Assembly (NCBI RefSeq): GCF_019904175.1
Contig: NZ_CP061913.1
Span: forward strand, 7,068,001 to 7,132,000
Source: Dactylosporangium vinaceum
GTDB lineage: Bacteria; Actinomycetota; Actinomycetes; Mycobacteriales; Micromonosporaceae
Length of the DNA stretch: 64,000 bases
Direction: 5' to 3'
Shown in pieces: positions 11,312-19,999 of this stretch. A program made the translations under genes and the position numbers. A model generated the notes under the pieces. The model had not been told where the DNA came from, ran no database searches, and saw only the letters and a list, made by a program, of their open reading frames with translations. Position 1 is the stretch's first letter. Each line of letters opens with the position of its first letter.

Positions 11312-12418
11312 TCAGGCCACGCAGCCGTTCGCGTCCTTGACCGGGTTGATCGTGTATTTGTCGACCCAGCTGTGCGCGAAGTTGTAGGAGTCGCGGGCTT
11401 TGATGTGGAACCCGGTGGCGTGGCCGCCGTCGAGCACGACGTAGGTGCTCAGGCAGGCCCGCGGCCCGAAGTTGACGCCCTCGCGGGTCTTGACGGCGGC
11501 GCTTGTCGCGCAGGTGAGCCCGCTGGGCTCGTCACAGTAGAAGGTGTCGTACTGCCCGACGGTGATCAGCACCGGCACCGTGATCGCCAGCGTCACGGCC
11601 GGGTTGCGGGCCGCGCCGAGCGACGATCGCTCGGTGAGCGTGCCGGTCTGCTTGATGGACTCGTCCATCGTGATCATCGCCGCCTCGGCTCCGGCCGTGC
11701 GGTAGAAGGCCGTCCCGCGGGTGTTCGGCATGGTCGTGATGTAGCCGCTGTCCAGTCCGGCGGAGGCGAACGCCGGGTCGGAGGCCGCGGTGTAGAGCGC
11801 GCTGCCCAGCACCGCGAGCCCCGGTGCGTAGGTGGTCATCAGGAAGTCCTGCAGCACCAGAAAGTCCGGCCGGGCCGCCGCATTGGTGGTGGTCCCCGCC
11901 AGGTACTGCAGAATCGCCGCCCCGAAGGAGTGCCCGACCCCGACGACGTTCACGAAGGAAATACCGCCGATGACCCCGGTGCGCAGCTTCTGCACGATCT
12001 GGGCGATGACATAGGCGTGCGACTGCAGCGTCAATTTGCTCGACGGCGGATGGTCGGACAGCCCGACCCCGAGCCGATCGATGTTGAAGGTGGAATATCC
12101 CCGGCTCGTTGCGGCATAGACGTACGAGTACGTGTTGGGCTGGGCCGGTGAATTGAAGTAGTTGTGGTCGTAGGTCAGGCCGGACACGAAGAGCTCGACC
12201 GTCCTGGCGCCCCGCAGGCTGTCGGCAGTGGTGCACAGCCGCCCCCGTACGGTGTAGGGCGTGGGATCGGTGGCCGAGACGGTCACCGTGACCGTCTGCG
12301 CGGAACAGCTCGCCCAGGACGGGTCCGCGCCCTCGGCAAACGCCGTCGAGGGCGGGGCCACCATCGCCAGAAATACACTGCTCAACAGGGCGACGGAAAA
12401 TGACAATAATCGACGCAT
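11312..12418 (-). CDS. Secreted alpha/beta hydrolase
   Basis: The 368-residue protein starts MRRLLSFSVALLSSVFL, a Sec signal peptide ending near PSTAFA. The nucleophile elbow is GHSFG, the acid probably the Asp of VGQYDTFYC, and the base the His of LDGGHATGFH. Paired cysteines in the mature part suit an extracellular enzyme. ATG 12418 is preferred because AGGA lies six bases upstream; ATG 12424 would overlap that site. The natural ester or amide substrate is unknown. The next leftward gene upstream is also secreted, but a terminator and about 300 bases separate them. Confidence 0.82.
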   Translation of the reverse strand: MRRLLSFSVALLSSVFLAMVAPPSTAFAEGADPSWASCSAQTVTVTVSATDPTPYTVRGRLCTTADSLRGARTVELFVSGLTYDHNYFNSPAQPNTYSYVYAATSRGYSTFNIDRLGVGLSDHPPSSKLTLQSHAYVIAQIVQKLRTGVIGGISFVNVVGVGHSFGAAILQYLAGTTTNAAARPDFLVLQDFLMTTYAPGLAVLGSALYTAASDPAFASAGLDSGYITTMPNTRGTAFYRTAGAEAAMITMDESIKQTGTLTERSSLGAARNPAVTLAITVPVLITVGQYDTFYCDEPSGLTCATSAAVKTREGVNFGPRACLSTYVVLDGGHATGFHIKARDSYNFAHSWVDKYTINPVKDANGCVA

Positions 12419-12722
12419 TCGCATTCCTAGCTGTAGTGGAGGATTTGCGAGTGCGGTAGAGCATAAAGACGGATCTCGAAGCCCACCCGGTCCGATCGGG
12501 TGCCTCGGCCGAGTCATTGAGACAGCTTTGGCGGCATGATCGGATTACCGCTGCGCGCCGCGGCACTCGGCGCCATTCGCCGATTACCCGCGGTGACTGC
12601 GTTCTACAGTTGACCGTGTGCTTGACGGCCGCAGCGGCGCCCTCATCCGCACCGGGATGCGGCGGGACCGGGGTTCGCCCCGGCCCCGCCGCCCGTTGCC
12701 GCTCGTCCGCCGGGCCGGGCGC
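12419..12722. other. Intergenic region between two leftward secreted-protein genes
   Basis: No convincing coding sequence is seen. The right part holds the terminator of the repeat-protein gene (12661-12690). The left part should contain the hydrolase promoter; I see no clear -10/-35 pair. Confidence 0.5.
12661..12690 (-). terminator. Terminator with TTCG tetraloop
   Basis: GGCGGGACCGGGG (12661-12673), loop TTCG and CCCCGGCCCCGCC (12678-12690) form a 13-position stem with one A-C mismatch. It lies about 30 bases past the stop of the FG-GAP-like gene. UUCG loops make very stable hairpins. Confidence 0.7.
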
Positions 12723-13877
12723 TCAGCGCGGCGCGGTGAAGGTGCCGTTGAAGCTCGCGCCGTCGGACAGCCAGCAGGTGATCTTGTCGATGACCGTGCA
12801 GTGGTCGGCCTTGCCGTCGCCGTTGACGTCCGGGTAGTAGGGCCAGCCGCCGTCGCTCGGCATCGGGTGGGCGAAGCTCGTGGTGCTCCAGCCGGAGCCG
12901 TCGGAGAGCGTGCACAGGTCCTGGTACCCGCCGTAGTTCACCACCCGGCAGAAGTCGGCGCGGCCGTCGCCGTTCACGTCGGCCCAGGCCGACCGGCCGG
13001 CGTAGCCGCCGTCCATCACCGGTGACATGCCCGTCGAGCCGAACCCGCTGCCGGTGGCCGGCGTGCACTGGATGTTCATGGCCGCGTAGTTGGCCGAGCC
13101 GACGAATCGGCAGTAGTCGGCCCGGCCGTCACCGTTCACGTCGGCCCATTTGCGGGTGTCGTCGTAGCCGGGGTCGACGACGCCCGACGTGACGGTCAGG
13201 CCGAAGCCGATGCCTGTCGACAGGGCCAGCGTGCACTGCAGGTATTTGTAACCGCTGCCGACGACCCGGCAGTAGTCGGCGCGGCGGTCCCCGTTCACGT
13301 CGACCCAGGCGCGGCCGGCGTCGTAGCCGGGGTCCAGCGGGCCGGACGTGTACGTATCGCTCCAGTTGGTGCCGGTGGACAGCGTGCACGAGATGCGCTT
13401 GTCGGACCCGCCGACGACCCGGCAGTAGTCGGCGCGGCCGTCGCCGTCGAAGTCGGCCCAGGTCCGCCCGGCGTCCCAGCCGGCGTCGACCGCCCCCGAC
13501 GTGTACGTGGCGCCGAAGCCGCCGCCCGTGGACACCGTGCACTGCAGGTCGGTGTACCCGCTGCCGATGACCCGGCAGTAGTCGGCGCGGCCGTCGCCGT
13601 TGAAGTCGGTCCAGGCCCGGCCGGCCGACCAGCCGAGGTCGGCGATCGAGCCGCCCGTCGCGAACAGCAGCCCGGTGCCGGTCAGCAGGTCGCAGTGCAG
13701 GTACCGGGAGTTCTGCGCCTCGCAGTAGTCACCGCTGTGGTCGCCGTTGAAGTCGACGAAGCCGAACTCGCGCGGCACTCCCGCGAACCCGGCCGTCGTG
13801 GCATCGGCCGGTGCGGCCGGGACGATGAGCAACGCCGCGGCCGCGGCCGCGAGTATCCCGGTGATGCGTCGGAACAT
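12723..13877 (-). CDS. Secreted FG-GAP/VCBS-like repeat protein
   Basis: The 384-residue secreted protein has a clear signal peptide (FRRITGILAAAAAALLIV, cleavage near ADA) and seven tandem repeats of about 48 residues. Each is centred on a D-x-N-G-D-G-R-A-D-Y-C-R motif, a calcium-binding-like loop with a conserved cysteine. This is the FG-GAP/VCBS type of extracellular beta-propeller. No catalytic domain is attached, so binding or scaffolding is more likely than catalysis. Start ATG 13877 is fixed by AGGAGG seven bases upstream; an in-frame ATG at 13895 is less likely. Confidence 0.8.
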   Translation of the reverse strand: MFRRITGILAAAAAALLIVPAAPADATTAGFAGVPREFGFVDFNGDHSGDYCEAQNSRYLHCDLLTGTGLLFATGGSIADLGWSAGRAWTDFNGDGRADYCRVIGSGYTDLQCTVSTGGGFGATYTSGAVDAGWDAGRTWADFDGDGRADYCRVVGGSDKRISCTLSTGTNWSDTYTSGPLDPGYDAGRAWVDVNGDRRADYCRVVGSGYKYLQCTLALSTGIGFGLTVTSGVVDPGYDDTRKWADVNGDGRADYCRFVGSANYAAMNIQCTPATGSGFGSTGMSPVMDGGYAGRSAWADVNGDGRADFCRVVNYGGYQDLCTLSDGSGWSTTSFAHPMPSDGGWPYYPDVNGDGKADHCTVIDKITCWLSDGASFNGTFTAPR

Positions 13878-14038
13878 GTGATGACCTCCTGTCATCGCGG
13901 TGCTGGATACGTTCCGTCACGCTAGGGACGCGGACTGGTGACCGGCATCGGTGCTACCACCGATTCCCCGGGCCCCGGACTGACCGCAATACGACGTATC
14001 AGCGGGCCGCGGGCGCCGTCCGCGGGGGCGGCGGGTCA

Positions 14039-14206
14039 AAGGGCTTCACCCTCGGCATGACCTACCAGGTCTCGGACACCGAGCTGAAGACCCGGCCGAT
14101 CCGGATCACCGCGCTGCGCCACGGCCTGCTGTCGTACCTCTTCGGCGCGATCATCCTGGCCACGACCATCAACCTCGTCGCCGGGCTGGGCAGCTCGGGC
14201 CGCTGA
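14039..14206 (+). pseudogene. C-terminal remnant of a DUF1345 membrane protein
   Basis: The open frame reads KGFTLGMTYQVSDTEL, then a helix (LLSYLFGAIILATTINLVAG) and a stop at 14206. I recognise this as the end of DUF1345 integral membrane proteins, which are normally about 200 residues. The match starts before any good start codon (the first ATG is inside it, at 14057) and nothing upstream extends it, so the N-terminal three quarters are gone. Confidence 0.6.
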
Positions 14207-14259
14207 CTCGGGCCGCGCCGAAGGGCGCCGGTGCCGCAGACGTGCCAGACTCGCATGCC

Positions 14260-15276
14260 ATGAGCCTGGTCGACGCCCTGATCCAGGGCCTGACCGCGCC
14301 CGTCTCCGAGGCGCAGCGCGCCGCGTACGCCGGCCCGCCGTATCCGACGCCGCCCGCGCTCGTCGCGCCGCGGGCGAGCGTACTGGGCGAGCTGGAGGCC
14401 CGCCTGCCCGCGAACGGTGACGGGCCGATGACCGTCACGCGGGTACTCGGGCCGGTGCAGCCCTACCGCCTCGAGGTCCGCTCGCTGCGCCGGCCCGGCC
14501 CGTTCCAGTTCGCCGACGCCGCCTGCGCGCTGCTCGCCGTCGGCGCCCTCACCGACGACGACGCCGAGACGCTCCGGCCCCACCTGCCGCCCTCCTGCGG
14601 CATCGGCCGCCAGCAGGTGCTGAACCGGCTCGCCGCCGACGACGTCACCGGTGCCCGCGCGGCCGCCGACCGGATCGAGGGCGGCACCGGCTGGAAGGGC
14701 CACCGCGACATCGCCGCCGCCCTCGCCGACCGGGGCGACGCCGCCGGGTTCTTCGCCGGCTGGAAGCGCTGTGCACCGGTGAAGGACCGCCACGGCCTGG
14801 CCGACCTCAAGCGCCGGCTGGTCGAGGGCGTTGCACGCGCGACAGGCTGGGAGGCGGCGCTCACCCTGACCGCCGACAAGCGGCTCGGCCCGGCGTTCGC
14901 GAGGCACGCGTTCACCGCGTTCGGCGCCGACGTCGACGGCCTGCGCCGGGTCCTGGCCGGCGTCGGCGCGCTGCCGGAGCTCGACCAGCTCGCGCTGCTC
15001 GCCGAGGCCGTCCGGCAGGCCGCCGGCAAGGACCCCGCGAGCGACCACCCGTACCTGCCCGAGCTTGTCGACCGCATCATCGCCGTCGACCCGGCCACCG
15101 ACCGCGCCACCATGCGCTCCCGCGACTGGCTGCTGTTCTCGCTGTGGCCGGCGATGGGCGAGCAGGCGACGCTCGAGCGCGCCCGCAGGGCGATCCGGAC
15201 ACCGCAGTACAAGCGGGAGCTGCACCGGCTGCCCCGCGATGTGACAGCTTCGCTCAGGCACCGCCCGGCGAGCTGA
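14260..15276 (+). CDS. Hypothetical cytoplasmic protein
   Basis: I do not recognise this 338-residue protein. It begins MSLVDALIQGLTAP, has a Pro-rich stretch near residues 25-40, and is otherwise alpha-helical, without signal peptide, membrane segment or enzyme motif. ATG 14260 is chosen over an upstream in-frame ATG at 14242. It is convergent with the BSP-peptidase gene, with a strong shared terminator between them. Confidence 0.6.
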   Translation: MSLVDALIQGLTAPVSEAQRAAYAGPPYPTPPALVAPRASVLGELEARLPANGDGPMTVTRVLGPVQPYRLEVRSLRRPGPFQFADAACALLAVGALTDDDAETLRPHLPPSCGIGRQQVLNRLAADDVTGARAAADRIEGGTGWKGHRDIAAALADRGDAAGFFAGWKRCAPVKDRHGLADLKRRLVEGVARATGWEAALTLTADKRLGPAFARHAFTAFGADVDGLRRVLAGVGALPELDQLALLAEAVRQAAGKDPASDHPYLPELVDRIIAVDPATDRATMRSRDWLLFSLWPAMGEQATLERARRAIRTPQYKRELHRLPRDVTASLRHRPAS

Positions 15277-15352
15277 TGCTCGCGCGCCGGAGGAACCCCC
15301 GCGCCGCGGCCTGACAATCGGCGGCGGTGGTAGTGCGCTACGCACCCGCGCG

Positions 15353-15385
15353 CCGGCAGCCGGCGCGGGGTGCGCCGGCTGCCGG
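15353..15385. terminator. Bidirectional terminator, perfect 14-bp stem
   Basis: CCGGCAGCCGGCGC (15353-15366), loop GGGGT and GCGCCGGCTGCCGG (15372-15385) pair perfectly. It lies between the convergent genes ending at 15276 and 15400. Confidence 0.75.
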
Positions 15386-15399
15386 TTCCTGCTGGGGTG

Positions 15400-17316
15400 T
15401 CACATCGTGGCGAACTTGAACTTCTGGTAGTCGGTCGTGTTGCAGGTGTTGATCACCAGGTAGGCGTTGACCGCCGTGGAGTTGCCCTCGAGCTGCAGGC
15501 ACAGGCCGCCGGCTCCGACGTTGGCCAGGCGCTCGCTCGGGTAGCGCATCCACTGCTGCTTGGTGGTGCCGTTGCAGGGCGCCAGGATGACCCGGGTGTT
15601 CGCGGCGGTGCTGCCGCCGTTGAGGTCCAGGCAGCGGGCGTCGCTCGCGGTGCCCGTGTCGTTGTAGACCTTGTAGTAGCCGGAGGTGCCGGCGGAGCTG
15701 GACGGCACGAAGACCAGGCGCTGGCCGTTGTTGTAGTTGCAGCTGCGGTCCTGCAGGAAGCTCGTGGTCGCCGGTACGGTGCCGTCGGTCGACGAGCCCA
15801 GGCAGTAGCTGATCGCCGTGGTCGTGCTGCCCTTGCTCTGCATGATGTCGAGCGGGCGGACGTTCCAGTTCTGCGAAGCCGCGGCGCTGTCGCAGGTCAC
15901 GACCTGCAGCGGCGTGTTGTTGGCGGTGCTGCCGCCCTGCGGTGCCAGGCACAGGCCCGAGCTGGCGTTGCGGATCAGACCGTTCGTCTGGAAGTACCAC
16001 TGCATGCTCGTGTTGCTTGCATCACAGTTGTAGATCACCGCTGCGGTGCCGCTCGTCGCGCCGCCGTTGAGCGGGTAGAGGCAGCGCTCGCTGCCGTCGG
16101 CGAGCGGGCTGCCGGCCACGGAGCCGCCGACATTCGTGCGCAGGGTGCCGTAGATGCTGTTGTCGTTGATTGGCGTAAATGTCCACCACTGCGCGTAGGT
16201 GCCTGTGCAGCCAACGATCTGCACCGTGTTGTTGTCGGTGTCGGCATAGTTGAGCACGTCGGCGCAGGAGTTGGTGGCGCCGTTCTTCAGCGTCAGGATC
16301 GAGCTGACCTTCTTGCTCGTCATGTTGTACCAGGCTTCGCCGAGCGTCAGGTATCCGTTCGCGTTGCCCGTCTGCGTCTTGATGAAATCGTCGAGGTTGT
16401 TGCCCGGGTACTGGTTGGCGTAGAGGTCGTGCGCGAAGTTCGGCTTGTTGAACGTCGTGGCGATGTAGTTGAACAGGTAGCCGGCGTGCTCGTAGCCGTG
16501 CAGGTAGGTGAAGGTGGTCGGGTTCGCCACCGGCATGTTGCTGCTGTACACCCAGTAGCGCACGTAATCGCCGAAGCCCTCGACGATCCAGCTCGCGTTG
16601 AACACCGGGCTCATGCCGTAGGTCGCGATGTGCGTGCCCTCGTGGATGGCGAAGGACAGGTCCGGGTCGTTCAGGTGCCCGTCGATCCAGGGCGTGCCGA
16701 CGAACATCGTGTTGCCGCTGACGTACGCGCCACCGTAGGTCGTGGTGGTGTTCAGCGTGATGCTCGTCGGCGCGTTCGCCTGCGCGCCGAGGTAGGTGAC
16801 GATCTTCGGGTACCACTTCTCGAGCAGCCCCTTGACCGAGGTCAGGTACTGCAGGTACGTCCCCGTGACGCCGGACGCGATGGTGATCGGCGGCACCGGG
16901 AACGGGCTCGCCGGCTGCGTCGCCGACACCGTCGAACTGGCCGCCGAAGCCTCGTTTGCGGCATTCTTCGCGACGACCTTGTACGAATACGTCGTGCCGT
17001 TGGTGACACCGGTGTCGAGCCAGCGCTGCGTCGCGTCACCTGACGCGTATGCGGCGGTCGCCGCGACGGTGGCATACAACGCATTGTTGCGGTAGACGTC
17101 ATATTGCGTCGGCACCTGACCGGAGGCGTAATTCCAGGTCAGTCCGATACTGTTCCCACCGACGAGTGCCCGCACATTCACCGGCGCACTCGGCGCGGCG
17201 GCGTGGGCCATTTCGGCCGGCAATCCCAGTGGTGCGACCACACCGACAGCCGCGGCGGTGATTGCCAGCGCTGCCCTCCTGGCCCGCTTCATGCGCGCGA
17301 CCAACCTACCCAGCAT
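15400..17316 (-). CDS. Secreted basic-secretory-protein-type metallopeptidase with FN3 and ricin-type lectin domains
   Basis: The 638-residue exported protein has a signal peptide with an Arg-rich start (RLVARMKRARRA) and cleavage near AHA (residue 39). Then come a fibronectin type III domain (~42-135), a domain resembling plant basic secretory proteins with HEGTH (His225, Glu226, His229) and the following GFGDYVRYWV, and a long C-terminal part with ricin-type beta-trefoil repeats (RCLYP, GLCLAPQGGST, RCLDLNGGST, GLCLQLEGNST, each followed by Q-x-W or a variant). A zinc peptidase targeted to carbohydrate is the natural reading, but activity of this family is poorly established. ATG 17316 follows GGGGAGGG; ATG 17292 is an alternative. 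Confidence 0.82.
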   Translation of the reverse strand: MLGRLVARMKRARRAALAITAAAVGVVAPLGLPAEMAHAAAPSAPVNVRALVGGNSIGLTWNYASGQVPTQYDVYRNNALYATVAATAAYASGDATQRWLDTGVTNGTTYSYKVVAKNAANEASAASSTVSATQPASPFPVPPITIASGVTGTYLQYLTSVKGLLEKWYPKIVTYLGAQANAPTSITLNTTTTYGGAYVSGNTMFVGTPWIDGHLNDPDLSFAIHEGTHIATYGMSPVFNASWIVEGFGDYVRYWVYSSNMPVANPTTFTYLHGYEHAGYLFNYIATTFNKPNFAHDLYANQYPGNNLDDFIKTQTGNANGYLTLGEAWYNMTSKKVSSILTLKNGATNSCADVLNYADTDNNTVQIVGCTGTYAQWWTFTPINDNSIYGTLRTNVGGSVAGSPLADGSERCLYPLNGGATSGTAAVIYNCDASNTSMQWYFQTNGLIRNASSGLCLAPQGGSTANNTPLQVVTCDSAAASQNWNVRPLDIMQSKGSTTTAISYCLGSSTDGTVPATTSFLQDRSCNYNNGQRLVFVPSSSAGTSGYYKVYNDTGTASDARCLDLNGGSTAANTRVILAPCNGTTKQQWMRYPSERLANVGAGGLCLQLEGNSTAVNAYLVINTCNTTDYQKFKFATM

Positions 17317-17486
17317 CGATTGCCGCCCTCCCCGTTTAGGCGCTAGATCCGGATCACCATGGTCGCGTGCCGGTACGACGGGCGTCAATGTCTTGATCGA
17401 CGACGGTCAACAGGGTAAAGGGCGGCCGGCGGCGGCCGCGGCAGGGCCTTCGCCGGGTGTTTCCACGGACCGGATACCGTCGGCGG

Positions 17487-18200
17487 ATGCGTGAGGTGCA
17501 GCTGTCGGCGGGGCGGGTCGTGCAGTACGGGCACTGGGGCCGGCCGGTGCTCGTGTTCCCTTCGGAGGGCGGGGACGCGTACGAGTACGCCGACCGGGGC
17601 ATGGTGCACGCGCTGTCACCGCTGATCGAGGCCGGGCGGATCAAGGTGTACTGCGTCGACTCCCACGACGCCCAGTCGTGGTCGGCCCGCCACCTCCCGA
17701 TCGAGGAGCGGACCCGCCACCACGAGCGGTTCGAGGCGTGGATCGTCGGCGAGGTCGTGCCGTTCGTGCACGGCGACACCGGCCCGGACATCATCGCGAC
17801 CGGGTCCTCGCTCGGGGCGTACCACGCGCTGAACCTGGCCCTGCGCCACGCCCACCTGTTCCCGCAGGCGATCGGCCTGTCCGGCCACTACGACGTCGGC
17901 GCGTGGTCGGCGTGGGGCGAGCGCGCCGATCGGACGTACTTCAACAACCCGGCCGACTACGTGCCCAACCTGCACGGCCCGCACCTCGACTGGCTGCGCG
18001 CCCGGCTGTCCCTGGTCCTCGTGTGCGGCCAGGGCCGGTGGGAGGACACCACCGGCGCGCTCGAGCAGACCCGGCGCATGGCGGCGCTCCTGCACGACAA
18101 GGCGATCCCGTGCGAGCTCGACGTGTGGGGTCCACAGTGGCCGCACGACTGGCCGTCATGGCGGGCGCAGATCGCGAAACACCTGCCCCGCTTCTGCTGA
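17487..18200 (+). CDS. Putative esterase (esterase D/PHB depolymerase-like)
   Basis: The 237-residue alpha/beta hydrolase contains GSSLGAYHA, the nucleophile elbow of the esterase family PF00756. Oxyanion-region residues are in VFPSEGGD and a histidine in WGPQWPHDWPSWR near the C-terminus is the likely base. No signal peptide. ATG 17487 is preferred over ATG 17457, which gives an arginine-rich extension. The family covers S-formylglutathione hydrolase-like enzymes, so the substrate is open. It lies 24 bases before the NIPSNAP gene and may be co-transcribed. Confidence 0.75.
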   Translation: MREVQLSAGRVVQYGHWGRPVLVFPSEGGDAYEYADRGMVHALSPLIEAGRIKVYCVDSHDAQSWSARHLPIEERTRHHERFEAWIVGEVVPFVHGDTGPDIIATGSSLGAYHALNLALRHAHLFPQAIGLSGHYDVGAWSAWGERADRTYFNNPADYVPNLHGPHLDWLRARLSLVLVCGQGRWEDTTGALEQTRRMAALLHDKAIPCELDVWGPQWPHDWPSWRAQIAKHLPRFC

Positions 18201-18224
18201 CCCCGCCCTCCGTATGCTGGCCCG

Positions 18225-18533
18225 GTGATCACCTGCGTCGTGCACTACACCATCGACCCGGCCCGGATCGACGCGTTCGAGCGCTTCGCCCGCGAATGGA
18301 TGCGCCTCGTGGCCAAGCACGGCGGCATCCACCACGGCTACTTCCTGCCGGCCGAGGGCGCCAGCGACCGGGCCGAGGCGCTGTTCAGCTTCGAGAGCCT
18401 GGCCGCCTACGAGCGGTACCGCTCCCGGTTCGGCACCGACCCGGAGTTCATCGCCGCCGACCGCATCCGCGACGAGTCAGGCTGCGTGCGCCGCTACGAC
18501 CGCACCTTCATGCGCCCGCTCCTGCCGGACTGA
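18225..18533 (+). CDS. NIPSNAP-family small protein
   Basis: The 102-residue protein starts at GTG. It shows the ferredoxin-like NIPSNAP pattern: YTIDPARIDAFERFAREW, HHGYFLPAEGAS and ALFSFESLAAYERYRSRF. Members are small dimeric alpha/beta barrels of mostly unknown function. It follows the esterase by 24 bases. Confidence 0.75.
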   Translation: MITCVVHYTIDPARIDAFERFAREWMRLVAKHGGIHHGYFLPAEGASDRAEALFSFESLAAYERYRSRFGTDPEFIAADRIRDESGCVRRYDRTFMRPLLPD

Positions 18534-18639
18534 CCCGCAGCGGGCAGGCCGCCGGACAGTGCCCGGCCTCGCGCGCCTCGGCGCGGACCGGCTCCGGCAC
18601 GCGGGCATCGTGGATGACCCGGTGCCAGAAGCCGCTCAT
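18508..18639 (-). CDS. Possible 43-residue protein
   Basis: A short frame opens MSGFWHRVIHDARVPEPV and has two cysteines spaced C-P-A-A-C. It lies 39 bases past the stop of the leftward ROK regulator and overlaps the end of the NIPSNAP gene by 26 bases. A GGGGG tract precedes it at loose spacing. It looks protein-like but has no recognised family. Confidence 0.25.
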   Translation of the reverse strand: MSGFWHRVIHDARVPEPVRAEAREAGHCPAACPLRVSPAGAGA

Positions 18640-18678
18640 CCGCCCGGCCCCCACCCGATCATGATCGCAGACCGGGCG

Positions 18679-19884
18679 TCAGCGGGTCGGTGCGGTGCGG
18701 TCCAGGACGAGGGTGCGGGCCTCGGCGAGGCCGATGGCGAGCGCGCCGAGCAGGACGGCGTCGGGGCCGAGGGTGGAGACCTCGATGCGGGGCGGGCGCA
18801 GCGCGACGAGGGTGCGCAGCCGCTCGGTGAGCGGGCTGGTGAACAGGTCACCGAGCTGGCTGCCGACGCCGCCGCCGAGGACCACCAGCTCCGGGTCGAG
18901 CACGGCGGTGATGCCGGCCAGGGCGTGGCTGACGTGGTCGACCTCGCGGGACACGGCCAGCCGGGCGGTCTCCTCGCCGGCGCGGGCGGCGTCGAAGACG
19001 TCCTTCGCGGTGACCGCACCGGGCAGGCCCAGGCGCCGGGCCACGCCCACGATGCCGTCGGCGGAGGCGACCGACTCGAACATGCCGCGGGGGCGGGCGG
19101 CGGGCTGCTCGAGCAGCGGGTCGCCCTCACCGATCGGCAGGTAGCCGATCTCGCCGGCCGCGCCGCGGAACCCGCGGTACAGCCGGCCGTCGATGATGAT
19201 GCCCATGCCGGTCCCGGTGCCGATGGAGACGTAGACGAAGTGCCGGACGCCCCGGCCGAGCCCGTAGGTCGCCTCGCCCACCGCGGCCAGGTCGACGTCG
19301 TTCTCCACCACGTACGTCGAGCCGGCGATGCCCGCGAGCCGCTCGACGCTGCCGCGGCGGTCCCAGCCGGGGAGGTTGGGCGCCAGGTGCAGGGCGCCGG
19401 TGGCCTTGTCGTGGATGCCGGGGGTGCCGAACACGGCGAGCGTGATGTCGTCGCGGGTGATGCCGGCCTGCCCGGCGAGCTCCTCGGCGAGGCGGGTGAG
19501 CTGGGCGACGAGGTCGCGGGCGCGGGTACCGCGCGACGGCTCGTCCTTGCGCGCCACGATCGTGCCGACCAGGTCGGCCAGGCCGACGCGGACGTAGGAG
19601 CGCCCGACGTCGACGGCGAAGACCCAGCCCGCCTCGGGACGCACCTCGTACAGCATCGCCGAGCGGCCGGCGGCTCCGGCCCGGGTGCCGACCCGGCGCA
19701 GCAGCCCGGCCCGCTCGAGGTTGGTGAGCGCCACGGCCACCGTCGGCTTGGACAGCCCGGTCTGCTGCGCGAGCTCCGGGCGCGACACCGTGCCCAGCCG
19801 GAACGTCTCGGCGAAGACGGCGCGCTCGTTCATCACCCGCAGCACGCTCGTCGTGCTGGCGGTGTTCGTGGTCTGCACAGGCAA
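18679..19884 (-). CDS. ROK-family transcriptional regulator (Rok7B7-like)
   Basis: The 401-residue regulator has an N-terminal winged helix (RPELAQQTGLSKPTVAVALT, ~35-55) and a ROK sugar-sensing domain (VFAVDVGRSYVRVGLADL, later SIGTGTGMGIIIDGRLYRG and GAAGEIGYLPIG). The usual ROK zinc-cysteine cluster is not apparent. It is divergent from xylF with a symmetric operator between them. The same order, ROK regulator beside xylFGH, is known for Streptomyces coelicolor rok7B7 (SCO6008-6011), which responds to xylose and also affects development. Repression of the adjacent operon in the absence of sugar is inferred. Confidence 0.88.
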   Translation of the reverse strand: MPVQTTNTASTTSVLRVMNERAVFAETFRLGTVSRPELAQQTGLSKPTVAVALTNLERAGLLRRVGTRAGAAGRSAMLYEVRPEAGWVFAVDVGRSYVRVGLADLVGTIVARKDEPSRGTRARDLVAQLTRLAEELAGQAGITRDDITLAVFGTPGIHDKATGALHLAPNLPGWDRRGSVERLAGIAGSTYVVENDVDLAAVGEATYGLGRGVRHFVYVSIGTGTGMGIIIDGRLYRGFRGAAGEIGYLPIGEGDPLLEQPAARPRGMFESVASADGIVGVARRLGLPGAVTAKDVFDAARAGEETARLAVSREVDHVSHALAGITAVLDPELVVLGGGVGSQLGDLFTSPLTERLRTLVALRPPRIEVSTLGPDAVLLGALAIGLAEARTLVLDRTAPTR

Positions 19885-19909
19885 CAGCCTGCCACATCAA
19901 GTAAAGAAG

Positions 19910-19936
19910 GGTCCTTTATCAATTTCGTAAAGGACC
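19910..19936. promoter_or_regulatory. Inverted-repeat operator between ROK gene and xylF
   Basis: GGTCCTTTA (19910-19918) and TAAAGGACC (19928-19936) are perfect nine-base arms around a nine-base spacer. The segment is AT-rich compared with its surroundings and central in the divergent promoter. It is a good candidate binding site for the ROK regulator. Confidence 0.6.
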
Positions 19937-19999
19937 TTGCCACACGGCGGGCCGGTGGTCGACCATGCACCCAGTACCTCCGAGGAAAGGTGCCCCTCC

